Counted from the stretch's first letter, positions 1-8,720 are shown. The stretch is 32,366 nucleotides of DNA from Candidatus Heimdallarchaeota archaeon (GCA_027001645.1 JALTMP010000388.1:1-32366); one strand, 5' to 3'. Notes: generated by a model from the sequence alone, not told the origin. Numbers and translations are program-made.

Positions 1-1797
1 CATGAACCATGTTTCTCCCCTAACGGCGAGCATTTGGCCTTCGTCATTTCAACTGAGGGAATGAATTCCATTTATGTTGTTGACTTCAAAAATGGGATTC
101 ATCCTTCAAATTTTAGGAAAATTAATGCTGGCGAGGAATCAAAACCATCTGCTCTTTACGGGGGTGGTCACTATTGCTGGAATAGCTCCTCTGACCTAAT
201 ACTAATCGCAAATAAACAAGGCTTATGGAGAATAAGACTTGCTGATGGGAAGGAAGAGCGTCTTTCCCCAGCAAGTTTCAATGCAAGTGCACCCGTCGTT
301 TTCGAACAAAGAGCATACTTTACCTCAATGCTTGAAAACACAATGGTCTTAGCAAGCATACGCCTTGGCACTGCCTCCCTACCATTACAAGAAAGCGAAT
401 TTCATAATTTCATCATCGATCCCGTTTGTTCACCTTTTGGCGATTTTATCGCGTGGCATGAATGGGATTTTCCTTACATGCCTTGGGATGAGAGTCGTAT
501 CACCATCAAGACTCTTCGGTCGCGCTCAAATTCGTACAAGAAAAATGAGCTATTCACCTTGGCCAAGATTAGAACAAGCTTTTCGCAGCCATGCTGGCAT
601 CCTAAGGAAAACTCAATGGTGTTTCTTTCCGACCAAACAAGATGGCTGAATCTTTGGTTCCTCGAAGAAGTTGGAGAAACGCCTAGAATTCTCTTTGAGG
701 ATCACTCCGAACACGGCTATCCCTCTTGGCTCGCGCGAAGGAAAACACTCGCATGGAGCCATGATGGTAAGAAGATTTTTCATGTTCGAAACACTCAGGG
801 AGAAGTGCGTCTGGCTTACTATGATTTCAGCAACGAAGAAGATGTTGTCTTGGGACTTCCTCCTGGTTACTACGAAGGGCTAACAATTCATCCCAAGAAA
901 CCGATTATTTCCTTTGTCTTCTCTTCTCCATTTATACCCCCCACATTATTTGCCTACCATTATGAGAACGGGGTGGTTGAAAGTCTTATTTCAAGCCATT
1001 CTCGCTTTGGAATCTCAGAAGGCCTCCTATCCGTACATCACTTTAAATTTCCTACAACTGATAAACAAGAGGCTTACGGAATCCTTTACCGGTCCGCAAA
1101 TGCAAATATTGAAAAGGCCCCGATAATCGTAAATGCACACGGTGGCCCCACTTCTCAGAGGCTTAAATCCTGGAATCCCAATGCTAACTTTTTCTCGACT
1201 CGTGGTTATATCTATATTGAACTCAATTATAGAGGAAGCACCGGCTACGGAAGAAATTATGCCCAATCTCTCAATGGATATTGGGGAAAGCGAGATACAG
1301 AGGATGCCGTCCACTTGCTTAGCTATCTCAGCCGCAAAGGGATTGGAGATACCGAAAGAGCTACTATAATGGGAGGAAGTGCAGGAGGCTTCCTAGTACT
1401 GAATGTAATGACAAAATATCCCGAGACCTATTCTGCCGGAATTGCCCGTGCTCCTGTAACTGACTTATTTCATCTGGCTCGCCACACTCATTACTTTGAA
1501 TCTCACTATAATCACATGCTGGTGGGGAAACTACCCGAAGATGCTGAAAAATACAGAGAATATTCCCCCATATTTCATGCGGAAGAACTCAAGAGACCCC
1601 TAATGATAATTCAGGGTGAAAAAGATCAAGTCGTCCCCAAGACCCAAGTAGAAGAGTTTGTTCAAAAATCTCGAAAGAATGGTGTTCCTGTTTCCTATGT
1701 GACCTATGCTAATGAAGGACACGGAATCGAGCGGAAGGCAAATCTCCTGGATATGTACAATAGAATAATTGAATTCATTGAAAAACATGTCTTGTAA
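1..1797 (+). CDS. S9 family prolyl oligopeptidase / acylaminoacyl-peptidase, 5' truncated
   Basis: Serine peptidase of the S9 (prolyl oligopeptidase) family, expected to cleave short or N-acylated peptides in the cytoplasm. The frame is open from base 1 and reads HEPCFSPNGEHLAFV, a TolB/PD40-type beta-propeller blade, so the gene begins upstream of the window; a TTG at 34 is not a credible start. The N-terminal two thirds is a beta-propeller with repeated SPxG/SHDGKK-type strands. The C-terminal alpha/beta hydrolase domain begins near base 1060 and has an oxyanion-type HGGPT segment. The catalytic triad is visible: Ser in GGSAGG (codon 1378-1380), Asp in GEKDQVVP (1624-1626) and His in EGHGIE (1720-1722). 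No signal peptide can be judged because the N-terminus is missing. The family call is secure; substrate preference is not deducible. Confidence 0.93.
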   Translation, partial: HEPCFSPNGEHLAFVISTEGMNSIYVVDFKNGIHPSNFRKINAGEESKPSALYGGGHYCWNSSSDLILIANKQGLWRIRLADGKEERLSPASFNASAPVVFEQRAYFTSMLENTMVLASIRLGTASLPLQESEFHNFIIDPVCSPFGDFIAWHEWDFPYMPWDESRITIKTLRSRSNSYKKNELFTLAKIRTSFSQPCWHPKENSMVFLSDQTRWLNLWFLEEVGETPRILFEDHSEHGYPSWLARRKTLAWSHDGKKIFHVRNTQGEVRLAYYDFSNEEDVVLGLPPGYYEGLTIHPKKPIISFVFSSPFIPPTLFAYHYENGVVESLISSHSRFGISEGLLSVHHFKFPTTDKQEAYGILYRSANANIEKAPIIVNAHGGPTSQRLKSWNPNANFFSTRGYIYIELNYRGSTGYGRNYAQSLNGYWGKRDTEDAVHLLSYLSRKGIGDTERATIMGGSAGGFLVLNVMTKYPETYSAGIARAPVTDLFHLARHTHYFESHYNHMLVGKLPEDAEKYREYSPIFHAEELKRPLMIIQGEKDQVVPKTQVEEFVQKSRKNGVPVSYVTYANEGHGIERKANLLDMYNRIIEFIEKHVL

Positions 1798-1873
1798 GGA
1801 TTTTCTCATTATTTCAAGATATAGAAGAAGTTGTTGACTAGAACATTAATAAGAACAGTAAAGGCAGTTCTTA

Positions 1874-1910
1874 CTATATTCTTTCATTTTTCAATACCAA
1901 GAAGAGTGAT
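1874..1910 (+). promoter_or_regulatory. TATA box and RBS for the DUF4091 gene
   Basis: CTATATT at 1874-1880 is centred about 37 nt before the ATG at 1914, giving a predicted transcription start near 1904. GAGTGAT at 1904-1910 can serve as a weak Shine-Dalgarno sequence. A second AT-rich candidate, ATTAATAAG near 1844-1852, is also possible. This is inferred from motif and spacing only. Confidence 0.4.
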
Positions 1911-1913
1911 ATT

Positions 1914-3995
1914 ATGCAGTACTTTCCAAAAAGGAACAACGTTTTTTGTCTATTCTTATGTTTGTTGCTTGCTTTTTCTCACTTCAATGGATTCGTATTA
2001 GGGGAAACAATTCAGACTCATCAAGCAAGCCCAGACTTCTGGATAGCTCATTCTACAACAAAGATCTTCAAGGATAATACTGGTACTGAGTCCCTTTCAA
2101 CATCACCCCAGGATTCAGACTTTCTTCAATTGTTCGTGGCCAGAGGAAGCACAGAATTCTTTCAAGTAGTAGTAAGTGCGGGTTCCTCGGATCTATCATC
2201 GTTGCAAATTGAAGTTTCTGATCTCGTTAGTTCGAATGGTTCTATTATTTCAAAGAAAAGTGTTGGTGCATTCTTGGAATATTATGTTCGGGTTAGATCT
2301 GATACATATTATGAAAGCGTCCTTGCCTATGAGAAAGGAGAGTATCCTGATGCCTTGATTCCACTAGTTAATTCCTTTGCCGTGAATGCCGGAGAAAATC
2401 AGCCCCTATGGTTTTCCATAACGGTACCACAAGATGCCTCTCCCGAAAACTACACCGCTACAATCTCGGTTAAGGGCGATCTAGAGGCCACGGTGCAAGT
2501 ATCGATTGCGGTTCTTAATTATTCACTGCCCCAGACAACGGGGCTCTTTAACCCTGCCTATGTTGATTTTTGGGAATTAGATGAATTACAAGACCTAAAC
2601 GATCTAGAGTTGGCATCTCAAGTGGAAAGCTATGCAAAGTTCTTCGCCGATAGAGAAATCTCTCCTTCAAATACTTATGATGTCTTTGATACCTTGCCCC
2701 AAGAAAAAAGCCAAGGCGTATGGGACTTTGAAAACTGGTGGGAAAGCTACTCAAAATTAATGGAAACCCTCTCTCCTTATCAGAATCCCCTTGTTCTACG
2801 AGTACCAGTGTCATTTGATGATCTGGGAATAAGCTATTACGAAGCCCATAAGAAAGCATCACAAGATAAGTTTCTGCAATTTCTCTCACAGTTTAAACAG
2901 TTCGCTCTAGAAAAGAATTTGACCCGGGGTCATGGTTTTGAATGGTTTGTTTGGATTGAAGAACTAGATGAACCTAGCGATGAATATGCTACGTGGTTAT
3001 TGGGCAAGTACGCTTATCTTGCTTGGAACAGCAGTGATTCAGACATCTTCTTCCATTACCGAATTGATGGATCTATCGATTGGGACAGCCAAGCAGTAGC
3101 AATTGACCTCGAAACAGACACTTCGAATTTCGTAGATCTTACTGATTCATTTACAATCTTGGTGTCTCCCCAAGAAGACTTTGAGTTCTCTCAAGAGTAT
3201 CTCTCACAAGTAATTGAGAAAGGAAGAAAAGTGCTCATTTATCAGCAAGCCTGGACTGCACTCGAAAAAGGGGATGAAGACCTTCCCACAAATGCTGAAA
3301 ATAGAGACTACGAATTCCCATCACTCCCTGGAATTGTAAATCCCGCGCTGTTTCACAGGATCCTTCCATGGATGGTGTGGAAATACAATGCTTCAGGTAT
3401 CGGTTTCTGGGCTGTGATGGCTTGGTATGATGCAAAACATGACAGAATTATCAATATATGGAATGACGATCCTGCTCTATGGATCTCTGGAGGACCATTT
3501 GGTGTTCAAGCTCAAAATGGAGATGGCTGGCTCATTTATCCTGGCCATCTGGTTCCGCCAGAGACTAATCAGCCCCCCGTCAATGGACCCGTTTCTTCCT
3601 TACGCTTAGAATTATTCCGCAAGGGACTAGAAGACTACAAGTACCTCCAAACTCTAAGATCCATGTTTCCAAATCTTTCTGATCAAAAGAAGGATATGGC
3701 ACTCTCACTCATAGCTCAAGCCAACTCCCTCATATCCTCCATCAGTAATTTTGAACGGTCAGTATCGAAATACGATGAAATTCTGAATTCAATTAAGGTG
3801 TTTCTTGAAGCCCTAAATACGTCAAACTTTGCGTCGTTCAAAATCAATTGGAATGTGATGTGGACACCCAACGACATCTTGTCTCCGGCTCCCGCACCGG
3901 ATAATGCTGATGATTTTTACTATGTCATAGCTGTAGTCATAATTCTTGTTGGAATGTTCATTTTATTGGTGCTTTTGAAAAAGAGACAGAAGTAA
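1914..3995 (+). CDS. Secreted, membrane-anchored DUF4091 / GH123-like glycoside hydrolase
   Basis: Predicted extracellular carbohydrate-active protein. Residues 1-30 form a signal peptide (basic start, then a Phe/Leu/Cys-rich core, likely cleavage after VLG). The ectodomain carries many N-x-S/T sites. Residues 345-356 contain WIEELDEPS; the adjacent Asp352-Glu353 matches the Asp-Glu pair used by GH123-type beta-N-acetylgalactosaminidases. Residues near 565-585 read RLELFRKGLEDYKYL, a hallmark of the DUF4091 domain, which covers the GH123 catalytic region. A C-terminal helix (about 668-689) followed by KKRQK would anchor the protein with its enzyme domain outside. The gene is preceded by its own promoter. 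The glycan substrate is unknown; I infer hydrolase activity from the Asp-Glu pair and fold family, not from an overall match to a characterised enzyme. Confidence 0.8.
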   Translation: MQYFPKRNNVFCLFLCLLLAFSHFNGFVLGETIQTHQASPDFWIAHSTTKIFKDNTGTESLSTSPQDSDFLQLFVARGSTEFFQVVVSAGSSDLSSLQIEVSDLVSSNGSIISKKSVGAFLEYYVRVRSDTYYESVLAYEKGEYPDALIPLVNSFAVNAGENQPLWFSITVPQDASPENYTATISVKGDLEATVQVSIAVLNYSLPQTTGLFNPAYVDFWELDELQDLNDLELASQVESYAKFFADREISPSNTYDVFDTLPQEKSQGVWDFENWWESYSKLMETLSPYQNPLVLRVPVSFDDLGISYYEAHKKASQDKFLQFLSQFKQFALEKNLTRGHGFEWFVWIEELDEPSDEYATWLLGKYAYLAWNSSDSDIFFHYRIDGSIDWDSQAVAIDLETDTSNFVDLTDSFTILVSPQEDFEFSQEYLSQVIEKGRKVLIYQQAWTALEKGDEDLPTNAENRDYEFPSLPGIVNPALFHRILPWMVWKYNASGIGFWAVMAWYDAKHDRIINIWNDDPALWISGGPFGVQAQNGDGWLIYPGHLVPPETNQPPVNGPVSSLRLELFRKGLEDYKYLQTLRSMFPNLSDQKKDMALSLIAQANSLISSISNFERSVSKYDEILNSIKVFLEALNTSNFASFKINWNVMWTPNDILSPAPAPDNADDFYYVIAVVIILVGMFILLVLLKKRQK

Positions 3996-4051
3996 TGAAG
4001 GATAAGCTTCCTGTTACATGCTTTCTTCATTTGCTAGGGGAAACCATGCTT

Positions 4052-4960
4052 CTAAAGGTTCAATATTCTTTCAAGATTCTTGTAAAAAATCAAATTGATT
4101 TCTTCCTGTGTCAACCTCAACTCGTTAGCTACTGCAAGTTGCCAATCGAAAATCGCTCTCCTCCATCCTCTGGGGAAAAACGAGCTATCTGTTCCAAAAA
4201 TAACGTGGTCTACTCCTGCAGCGTCAATCACCTTTCTGAACACGTCTTTTAGAGACAATTCATACGGAAGATACTTCATCCACACATTAGAACTACTCGT
4301 CTCTGCATAGATGTTTTTGTAGTGATACATCAAGAAGAGAAGTTCCCGAAAATATCCTGTTCCAAAGTGTGCTAATGCGAATCTTACCTTGGGGAATTCA
4401 AGCGCCACCGGAGAAAGATCAGTCGGATTCATGAATCTCATGTCTGCAGTGCTTCCAACGGAAACGCCAAAGTGAAATGTTACCAACAAGTTATGGTCCT
4501 GGGCAATTTCGTAAATCGGTTTTACTCTCTCTTCGTACGCGTGAAAATAATGCAAGGGCGGGTATAGCTTGACCCCTTTTACGCCAATTTCTGAAATTCC
4601 CTTTTCAAGGATTTCCTTGGCCTCTGGTTGGGTGGGGTCTATGGAAAGAAAGGGAATAAATCTATTAGGGTATTCGCGAATGGCGACCCTAAGATCATTT
4701 AATTCGTTGAATTCTGGAAGAAGGACTATCTTGTCTACGTTATATTTTTCAGCTTCTCTTACCCACATCTCTGTAAGTTCTCGAGGGTCTTTAGGGGGAA
4801 GTTCAATTTTTCCCCCTCTAAACTGCCAATTCTTTACCAATTCCTCCGGACTATTGAACCCCCGTTGTTTAGCGATTCGATTGAAAAATGAGTAGCCAAA
4901 AAAGTGACAATGTGAATCGTACACTTTATCTGGAGTGTACCAGCGATCTACACTAGACAT
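4052..4960 (-). CDS. Amidohydrolase-2 family metal-dependent hydrolase
   Basis: TIM-barrel hydrolase of the amidohydrolase-2 (ACMSD/uracil-decarboxylase-like) family, cytoplasmic. The metal-binding HxH is at the N-terminus in YDSHCHFFGY (residues about 15-24). Later family landmarks are LLVTFHFG (barrel-strand His), ALAHFGTGY (second conserved His) and VIFGTDSSFFP, whose Asp is the usual catalytic/metal residue near the C-terminus. At 302 aa the length is typical. The ATG at 4960 has a good AAAGGAG ribosome-binding site 8-9 nt upstream on the minus strand. It is convergent with the DUF4091 gene (56 nt between stops) and divergent from the TFE-beta gene. These proteins are decarboxylases or hydrolases of small aromatic or carboxylic substrates; the actual substrate cannot be told. 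Confidence 0.85.
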   Translation of the reverse strand: MSSVDRWYTPDKVYDSHCHFFGYSFFNRIAKQRGFNSPEELVKNWQFRGGKIELPPKDPRELTEMWVREAEKYNVDKIVLLPEFNELNDLRVAIREYPNRFIPFLSIDPTQPEAKEILEKGISEIGVKGVKLYPPLHYFHAYEERVKPIYEIAQDHNLLVTFHFGVSVGSTADMRFMNPTDLSPVALEFPKVRFALAHFGTGYFRELLFLMYHYKNIYAETSSSNVWMKYLPYELSLKDVFRKVIDAAGVDHVIFGTDSSFFPRGWRRAIFDWQLAVANELRLTQEEINLIFYKNLERILNL

Positions 4961-5145
4961 GGGCTCCTTTCAGTTCTTCTTTTGAAAAACCTTAGCAAAT
5001 GCCCATAAGTCCCCTTCAATAATTGGCTTAATTCTCATCTGCGAGTTCTCCTATTTCATATTGATTGCTTCATTGATGGGCGATTTTTTTCGGTTTTGTT
5101 CTTTTTTGATAAGTGTTTTTCTAATCTACGGGCACCATAGAATTA

Positions 5146-5200
5146 CTTTTAAGCTACTTTTCACATAGTAGGAATTGGCGTTAGAAGCCCAGAGGATGAG
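5146..5200 (+). promoter_or_regulatory. Promoter and RBS region of the TFE-beta-like gene
   Basis: CTTTTAAGC at 5146-5154 is a plausible archaeal TATA box, predicting a start near 5176 and a leader of about 30 nt. GAGGATGAG at 5192-5200 is a Shine-Dalgarno-like stretch just before the ATG at 5206. The 245-nt divergent spacer 4961-5205 shows no other clear gene. Confidence 0.4.
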
Positions 5201-5205
5201 AGTAC

Positions 5206-5634
5206 ATGGCGATCTTGGAAAACCCAACGAATTATGAAAGCATACGAAAAAGCGAAGCAACTTTAAGTGGCTACGAAGAAGGGCTCGAAAACGCGATAAT
5301 GGATTATCTAGGGGGCATGGAATCAGCAACCGTCAAGTATTATGATTTAGTAAAAGAATTTGGGGGATATCCTATAGTTAAGGAAAAACTCAAACAGCTA
5401 ATGTTCGAAAATCGAATCATTATTGATCACAAACAGGGAGAGCCTTGGCAAGTACGCTTGCCGAAATCTGAGTTGTCCGAATGGGACACTCTAGACTCCA
5501 TGCCATGCTTCGCTTGTCCCAAAACGGATGAATGCGGAATGAATAATCCCGTCAATCCGGTAACATGCAAGCTGTTCAATGAATGGCTTGATGATTCTCT
5601 TCTCCTCCTCGATTTTTCTTATAACAGCGAATAA
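5206..5634 (+). CDS. TFE-beta / RPC39-like transcription factor with Fe-S cysteine motif
   Basis: Likely the beta subunit of archaeal transcription factor E, which with TFE-alpha helps RNA polymerase open promoters. Residues about 24-86 look like a winged helix (YYDLVKEFGGYPIVKEKLKQ followed by a beta wing). The C-terminus has Cys101, Cys104, Cys110 and Cys121 in the pattern C-x2-C-x5-C-x10-C, followed by the NEWL end motif. From memory, the C-terminus of human RNA polymerase III subunit RPC39/POLR3F has the same spacing, also with a Pro two or three residues before the last Cys and EWL after it. That cluster is a [4Fe-4S] site in RPC39 and in crenarchaeal TFE-beta. At 142 aa it is short, with one winged helix plus cluster. 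An unrelated winged-helix Fe-S protein is the alternative. Confidence 0.78.
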   Translation: MAILENPTNYESIRKSEATLSGYEEGLENAIMDYLGGMESATVKYYDLVKEFGGYPIVKEKLKQLMFENRIIIDHKQGEPWQVRLPKSELSEWDTLDSMPCFACPKTDECGMNNPVNPVTCKLFNEWLDDSLLLLDFSYNSE

Positions 5635-5777
5635 AAATATCAAATTGTTTATTGCTCTTCTTCGTAGCGTTCTGAATTTTCCTTTCCTTGCCAAAAAGTA
5701 GAACCGACGAATATTCTAGGTTTGGTTTGTTTGAATTCAGGAACGGGTAGGAAAACGAGATGAACCACAAACAGCAT

Positions 5778-5817
5778 TTATTTATTGAGTTATTGGGCTC
5801 AAAGAGTCTGTAAATAA
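5778..5817. terminator. Hairpin between convergent genes
   Basis: TTATTTA at 5778-5784 pairs perfectly with TAAATAA at 5811-5817, and the adjoining TTGAG (5785-5789) pairs with CTCAA (5798-5802), leaving an 8-nt bulge. It sits between the convergent ends of the TFE-beta-like and pyrophosphatase genes and could slow transcription from both sides. No long T tract directly follows, so it may only be a stabilising 3' structure. Confidence 0.35.
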
Positions 5818-5871
5818 GAAAGAGAAAGAAATGTTGGAGGGGAATAGTTTTTCTGAGTCTGTTTTCTAAGG

Positions 5872-8112
5872 TTACAATCCCAGCTTGTCAAATAAATCAG
5901 TGATGCTGAAATTCTTGTCGAAATAAATGAATACTGGGATGAATACCAAGGCTACCGTATTGATCAGTTTTACGAGCACGTGAATACTGGGTCCCGACGT
6001 ATCTTTGGCGGGATCACCAACAGTGTCGCCAACAACAGCTGCCTTATGTGCTTCACTACCCTTTCCGCCAAATTCTCCTGCTTCAATGAGTTTCTTAGCA
6101 TTATCCCAGGCTCCACCAGCATTGTTCAATGTAAAGCCTAGCATAATCCCACTGAATGTCGCTCCAATGATGAATGCTGCCACTGCCACAGCTCCAAATA
6201 TGATGCCAACAAGCACGGGAGTAACAGTCACTAGCAAGCTGGGAATAATCATTTCCCTTAGAGCTGACTTTGTACTAACATCTACACATTTTCCGTAATC
6301 GGGGTCTTCTGTTCCTTCCAGAATTCCCGGGATCTCTCTGAACTGGCGTCTCACTTCTTCAATCATTCCTTTTGCAGCCCTTCCGACTGCCCCAAGACTC
6401 ATGGCAGTAAAGATGAATGGGAGGAGCGCACCAACGAGAGCTCCCATGAGAATGTGGGGATTGGTAATATTGACCTCAATATGCCCTTCGCCGTAGAGGC
6501 CTTTAGCTTCTCTTGAGAGATCTTCAAGATAAGCCTGGAAAAGTAAGAGGGCCGCTAGACCTGCACTCGCCATTCCATATCCTTTCGCTAAGGCTTTTGT
6601 AGTATTCCCAACAGCATCGAGAGCTTCCATGGTTTTTCGAACATCTTCACCAACGTCTGCCATTTCAGCTACTCCACCTGCCTGGTCTGCAATTGGACCA
6701 TAACCATCCATGGCGAGGATCATTCCCGTAACGCTAAGCATGGCCATTGTCGCAATAGTGGACGCGTATACTCCCCAAAGAACGGGGTTGCTAATGAGAG
6801 AACCTTCGCCAGCAAATTTTGAACCATAAAGGGCTCCATAACGTTCTCCGAAGATGAATGATCCCATTATCGCGATTATGATCATAATTGTCGGAATCGC
6901 AGTGCTTTCCATTCCTACTGATAAACCGGTAATTATGTTGGTTGCCGCGCCTGTCTTTGAAGCCTCTGCAATCGACTTGACCGGTCGATAGTGATAGTTT
7001 GTGTAGTAGTCGGTAATGGCCATAATGACCCATGCGAGGAAGAGTCCAAGTAAAGCTGCGCCAAACATGAATCCGAATAAAGCCATTGAACCATATCCTT
7101 CACCAAGTGGCTTTGCAAGCATTGTGTAGATAAGGATACCAAAGACAATTACAGCACCGATAACGTTGAGATTGTATGCCCTTCTTAGAGGAGTCATTGG
7201 ATCTTTCTCTGATTCATCAAGTTTCACGAAAAAGCTTGCAAGAAGGGTTACCATTAACCCCCACCCTCTTGCAACAAGTGGGAAGATTATGAAATTAACT
7301 GCGATTTTGTCATCAACGCCTAGGCTGGTGAGTGACAAGTAAAAGGTTAGCCCTACAATCATGCCTCCGATGTTTTCACCTGTAATCGACTCAAAGAGGT
7401 CAGCACCTCTCCCTGCACAGTCTCCAACAGCATCTCCAACATTATCTGCAATGACTGCTGGGTTTCGCGGGTCATCTTCAGGAATTCCTGCTTCTACTTT
7501 TCCTACAAGGTCGGCACCAACATCTGCTGCTTTGGTGTAGATTCCTCCGCCAAGCTGAGCGAAGAGAGCTGCGAAGCTAGCCCCGAATGCGAATCCAATG
7601 ATGTCTTGTGGTGCTGGAGCTGCTGTAGAGCGCCAATTGCTGTAAATGAAGTAAAGTATGCTGATTCCAAGTAGGCTTAATGAAACCACAAGCAGTCCCA
7701 TCACTAGTCCTCCGCGGAATGCAATGGTCAAAGCATCATTTTTGCTTCTTCTCGCTCCTTCTGTTGATCTTGCGTTTGTGTCTGCAGCGACAATCATTGC
7801 TACTGCTCCAGCGATAAGACTGGTCGTTACACCAATGAGGAAAGCAATCAATGTGTATGGTTTCCCGCCGTATCTTGTCAAGTCAATTGCGAGATAGAGG
7901 ATTCCTGCTACGACTGCGCCGATAATCCCAATTGTAGAATATTGGCGTTTGATGAATGCCAAAGATCCCTCTTTCACAGCGTTTTGAATTTTAATCATTG
8001 CTTCTGTTCCGCGATCCTGCTGATGAATCCACTTGATATAGTAAACCGCTGCAATCACAGCGATTAAAGCAGTTATGGGAGCGGTCCAGAAATAACCGTT
8101 AGCAACTACCAT
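5872..8112 (-). CDS. hppA: Membrane-bound proton-translocating pyrophosphatase
   Basis: Integral membrane pump that couples hydrolysis of pyrophosphate to ion export. At 746 aa with about 16 hydrophobic segments it matches the family. The substrate site is clear: DVGADLVGKVE followed by GIPEDDPRNPAVIADNVGD and the ADLFES segment (about residues 190-240), and near the C-terminus GDTVGDPAKDTSGPS. The ion/potassium determinant reads GNTTKALAKG, with Lys506 where potassium-dependent enzymes have Ala; Lys here marks the potassium-independent class, which are proton pumps. The following variable position is Ala509. The second signature reads GDAVGD where I expect GDNVGD in most members. The ATG at 8112 has an AGGTGAG ribosome-binding site. 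The promoter lies near 8195, with palindromes. Family confidence is very high; proton specificity is inferred from the Lys. Confidence 0.97.
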   Translation of the reverse strand: MVVANGYFWTAPITALIAVIAAVYYIKWIHQQDRGTEAMIKIQNAVKEGSLAFIKRQYSTIGIIGAVVAGILYLAIDLTRYGGKPYTLIAFLIGVTTSLIAGAVAMIVAADTNARSTEGARRSKNDALTIAFRGGLVMGLLVVSLSLLGISILYFIYSNWRSTAAPAPQDIIGFAFGASFAALFAQLGGGIYTKAADVGADLVGKVEAGIPEDDPRNPAVIADNVGDAVGDCAGRGADLFESITGENIGGMIVGLTFYLSLTSLGVDDKIAVNFIIFPLVARGWGLMVTLLASFFVKLDESEKDPMTPLRRAYNLNVIGAVIVFGILIYTMLAKPLGEGYGSMALFGFMFGAALLGLFLAWVIMAITDYYTNYHYRPVKSIAEASKTGAATNIITGLSVGMESTAIPTIMIIIAIMGSFIFGERYGALYGSKFAGEGSLISNPVLWGVYASTIATMAMLSVTGMILAMDGYGPIADQAGGVAEMADVGEDVRKTMEALDAVGNTTKALAKGYGMASAGLAALLLFQAYLEDLSREAKGLYGEGHIEVNITNPHILMGALVGALLPFIFTAMSLGAVGRAAKGMIEEVRRQFREIPGILEGTEDPDYGKCVDVSTKSALREMIIPSLLVTVTPVLVGIIFGAVAVAAFIIGATFSGIMLGFTLNNAGGAWDNAKKLIEAGEFGGKGSEAHKAAVVGDTVGDPAKDTSGPSIHVLVKLINTVALVFIPVFIYFDKNFSITDLFDKLGL

Positions 8113-8153
8113 TTTACGATCTCACCTTTTCAGTGAATGCGAATGAATCTAGC

Positions 8154-8209
8154 TGGCCCTAGGCCAATCTGAACAACAATCATGGTACTCATTTTAAACC
8201 CTTAGGGTT
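8154..8209 (-). promoter_or_regulatory. hppA promoter with two small palindromes
   Basis: TTTAAA within 8192-8198 is a TATA box for the minus-strand hppA gene, predicting a start near 8168 and a leader of about 56 nt. The palindrome AACCCT-T-AGGGTT (8197-8209) abuts and overlaps the upstream (BRE) side of the box. A second one, TGGCC-CTA-GGCCA (8154-8166), lies at the predicted transcription start. Both could be regulator sites; the second could instead form a leader hairpin. Confidence 0.4.
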
Positions 8210-8291
8210 CTAAACTATTGATCCCTAATCAAAGAAGACCTAACTCCCATACTTCGTAGTACAAATATTTTTTCTTCAAAAAACAAGACTC

Positions 8292-8720
8292 CTATTTTTT
8301 GATCCACACTGCAAGCTCATTGCCAAAAGGCTTGACACGAACTGCTATGCTGAATAGATCGTGTTCGGTTTCTCCATCCCTAACAAGCCGAATCTTGCCT
8401 CTAAAGTCGTTTGTTAGAACATCCGATATGCGCACTTCTTTTTTCACCCGCAATATTTCCGAAGAGAAGAATAGATCTCTTGAATGAAGACATTCTTGAA
8501 ACAAGTCAATATTTGCATCTTCTGGGATCAGAAATACTGCGTTATCCCACCCTGGAAAGGGATTGTTCCCCATTATGAAACCAACAAGGTCTGTGGGAAA
8601 TATGATCTTAGTGCCTGTTCGATGACCACAAAGAGCTATGTCTTCTAGAATTGCTCTAGCATCAGTAGCAATTACATTATCATGCATGGGCTTAATCGGG
8701 ACGATTATGTTAATGTGCAT
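8292..8720 (-). CDS. Hypothetical protein, 142 aa
   Basis: I do not recognise this protein. It is a compact soluble protein beginning MHINIIVPIKPMHDNVIATD, an extended beta-rich start, with LCGHRTGTKIIFPTDLVGF in the first third and a basic beta-strand end (ELAVWIKK). There is no signal peptide, membrane segment or obvious catalytic motif; a single His-rich spot (CGHR) stands out. The ATG at 8720 lacks a convincing Shine-Dalgarno sequence. It lies between hppA (downstream on the same strand, 179 nt away) and the methyltransferase (60 nt upstream, same strand), so co-transcription with the methyltransferase is possible. Codon use looks like its neighbours and the frame is open throughout, supporting a real gene. 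Confidence 0.7.
   Translation of the reverse strand: MHINIIVPIKPMHDNVIATDARAILEDIALCGHRTGTKIIFPTDLVGFIMGNNPFPGWDNAVFLIPEDANIDLFQECLHSRDLFFSSEILRVKKEVRISDVLTNDFRGKIRLVRDGETEHDLFSIAVRVKPFGNELAVWIKK

Noticed and set aside
3995-4252. Plus-strand reading frame of 85 codons after the DUF4091 gene
   Set aside because: It overlaps the C-terminal coding part of the well-supported amidohydrolase on the other strand, has no ribosome-binding site and no protein-like features.
6005-7897. Plus-strand open frames opposite hppA
   Set aside because: They are antisense shadows of a strongly conserved coding sequence and encode low-complexity peptides without starts or ribosome-binding sites.
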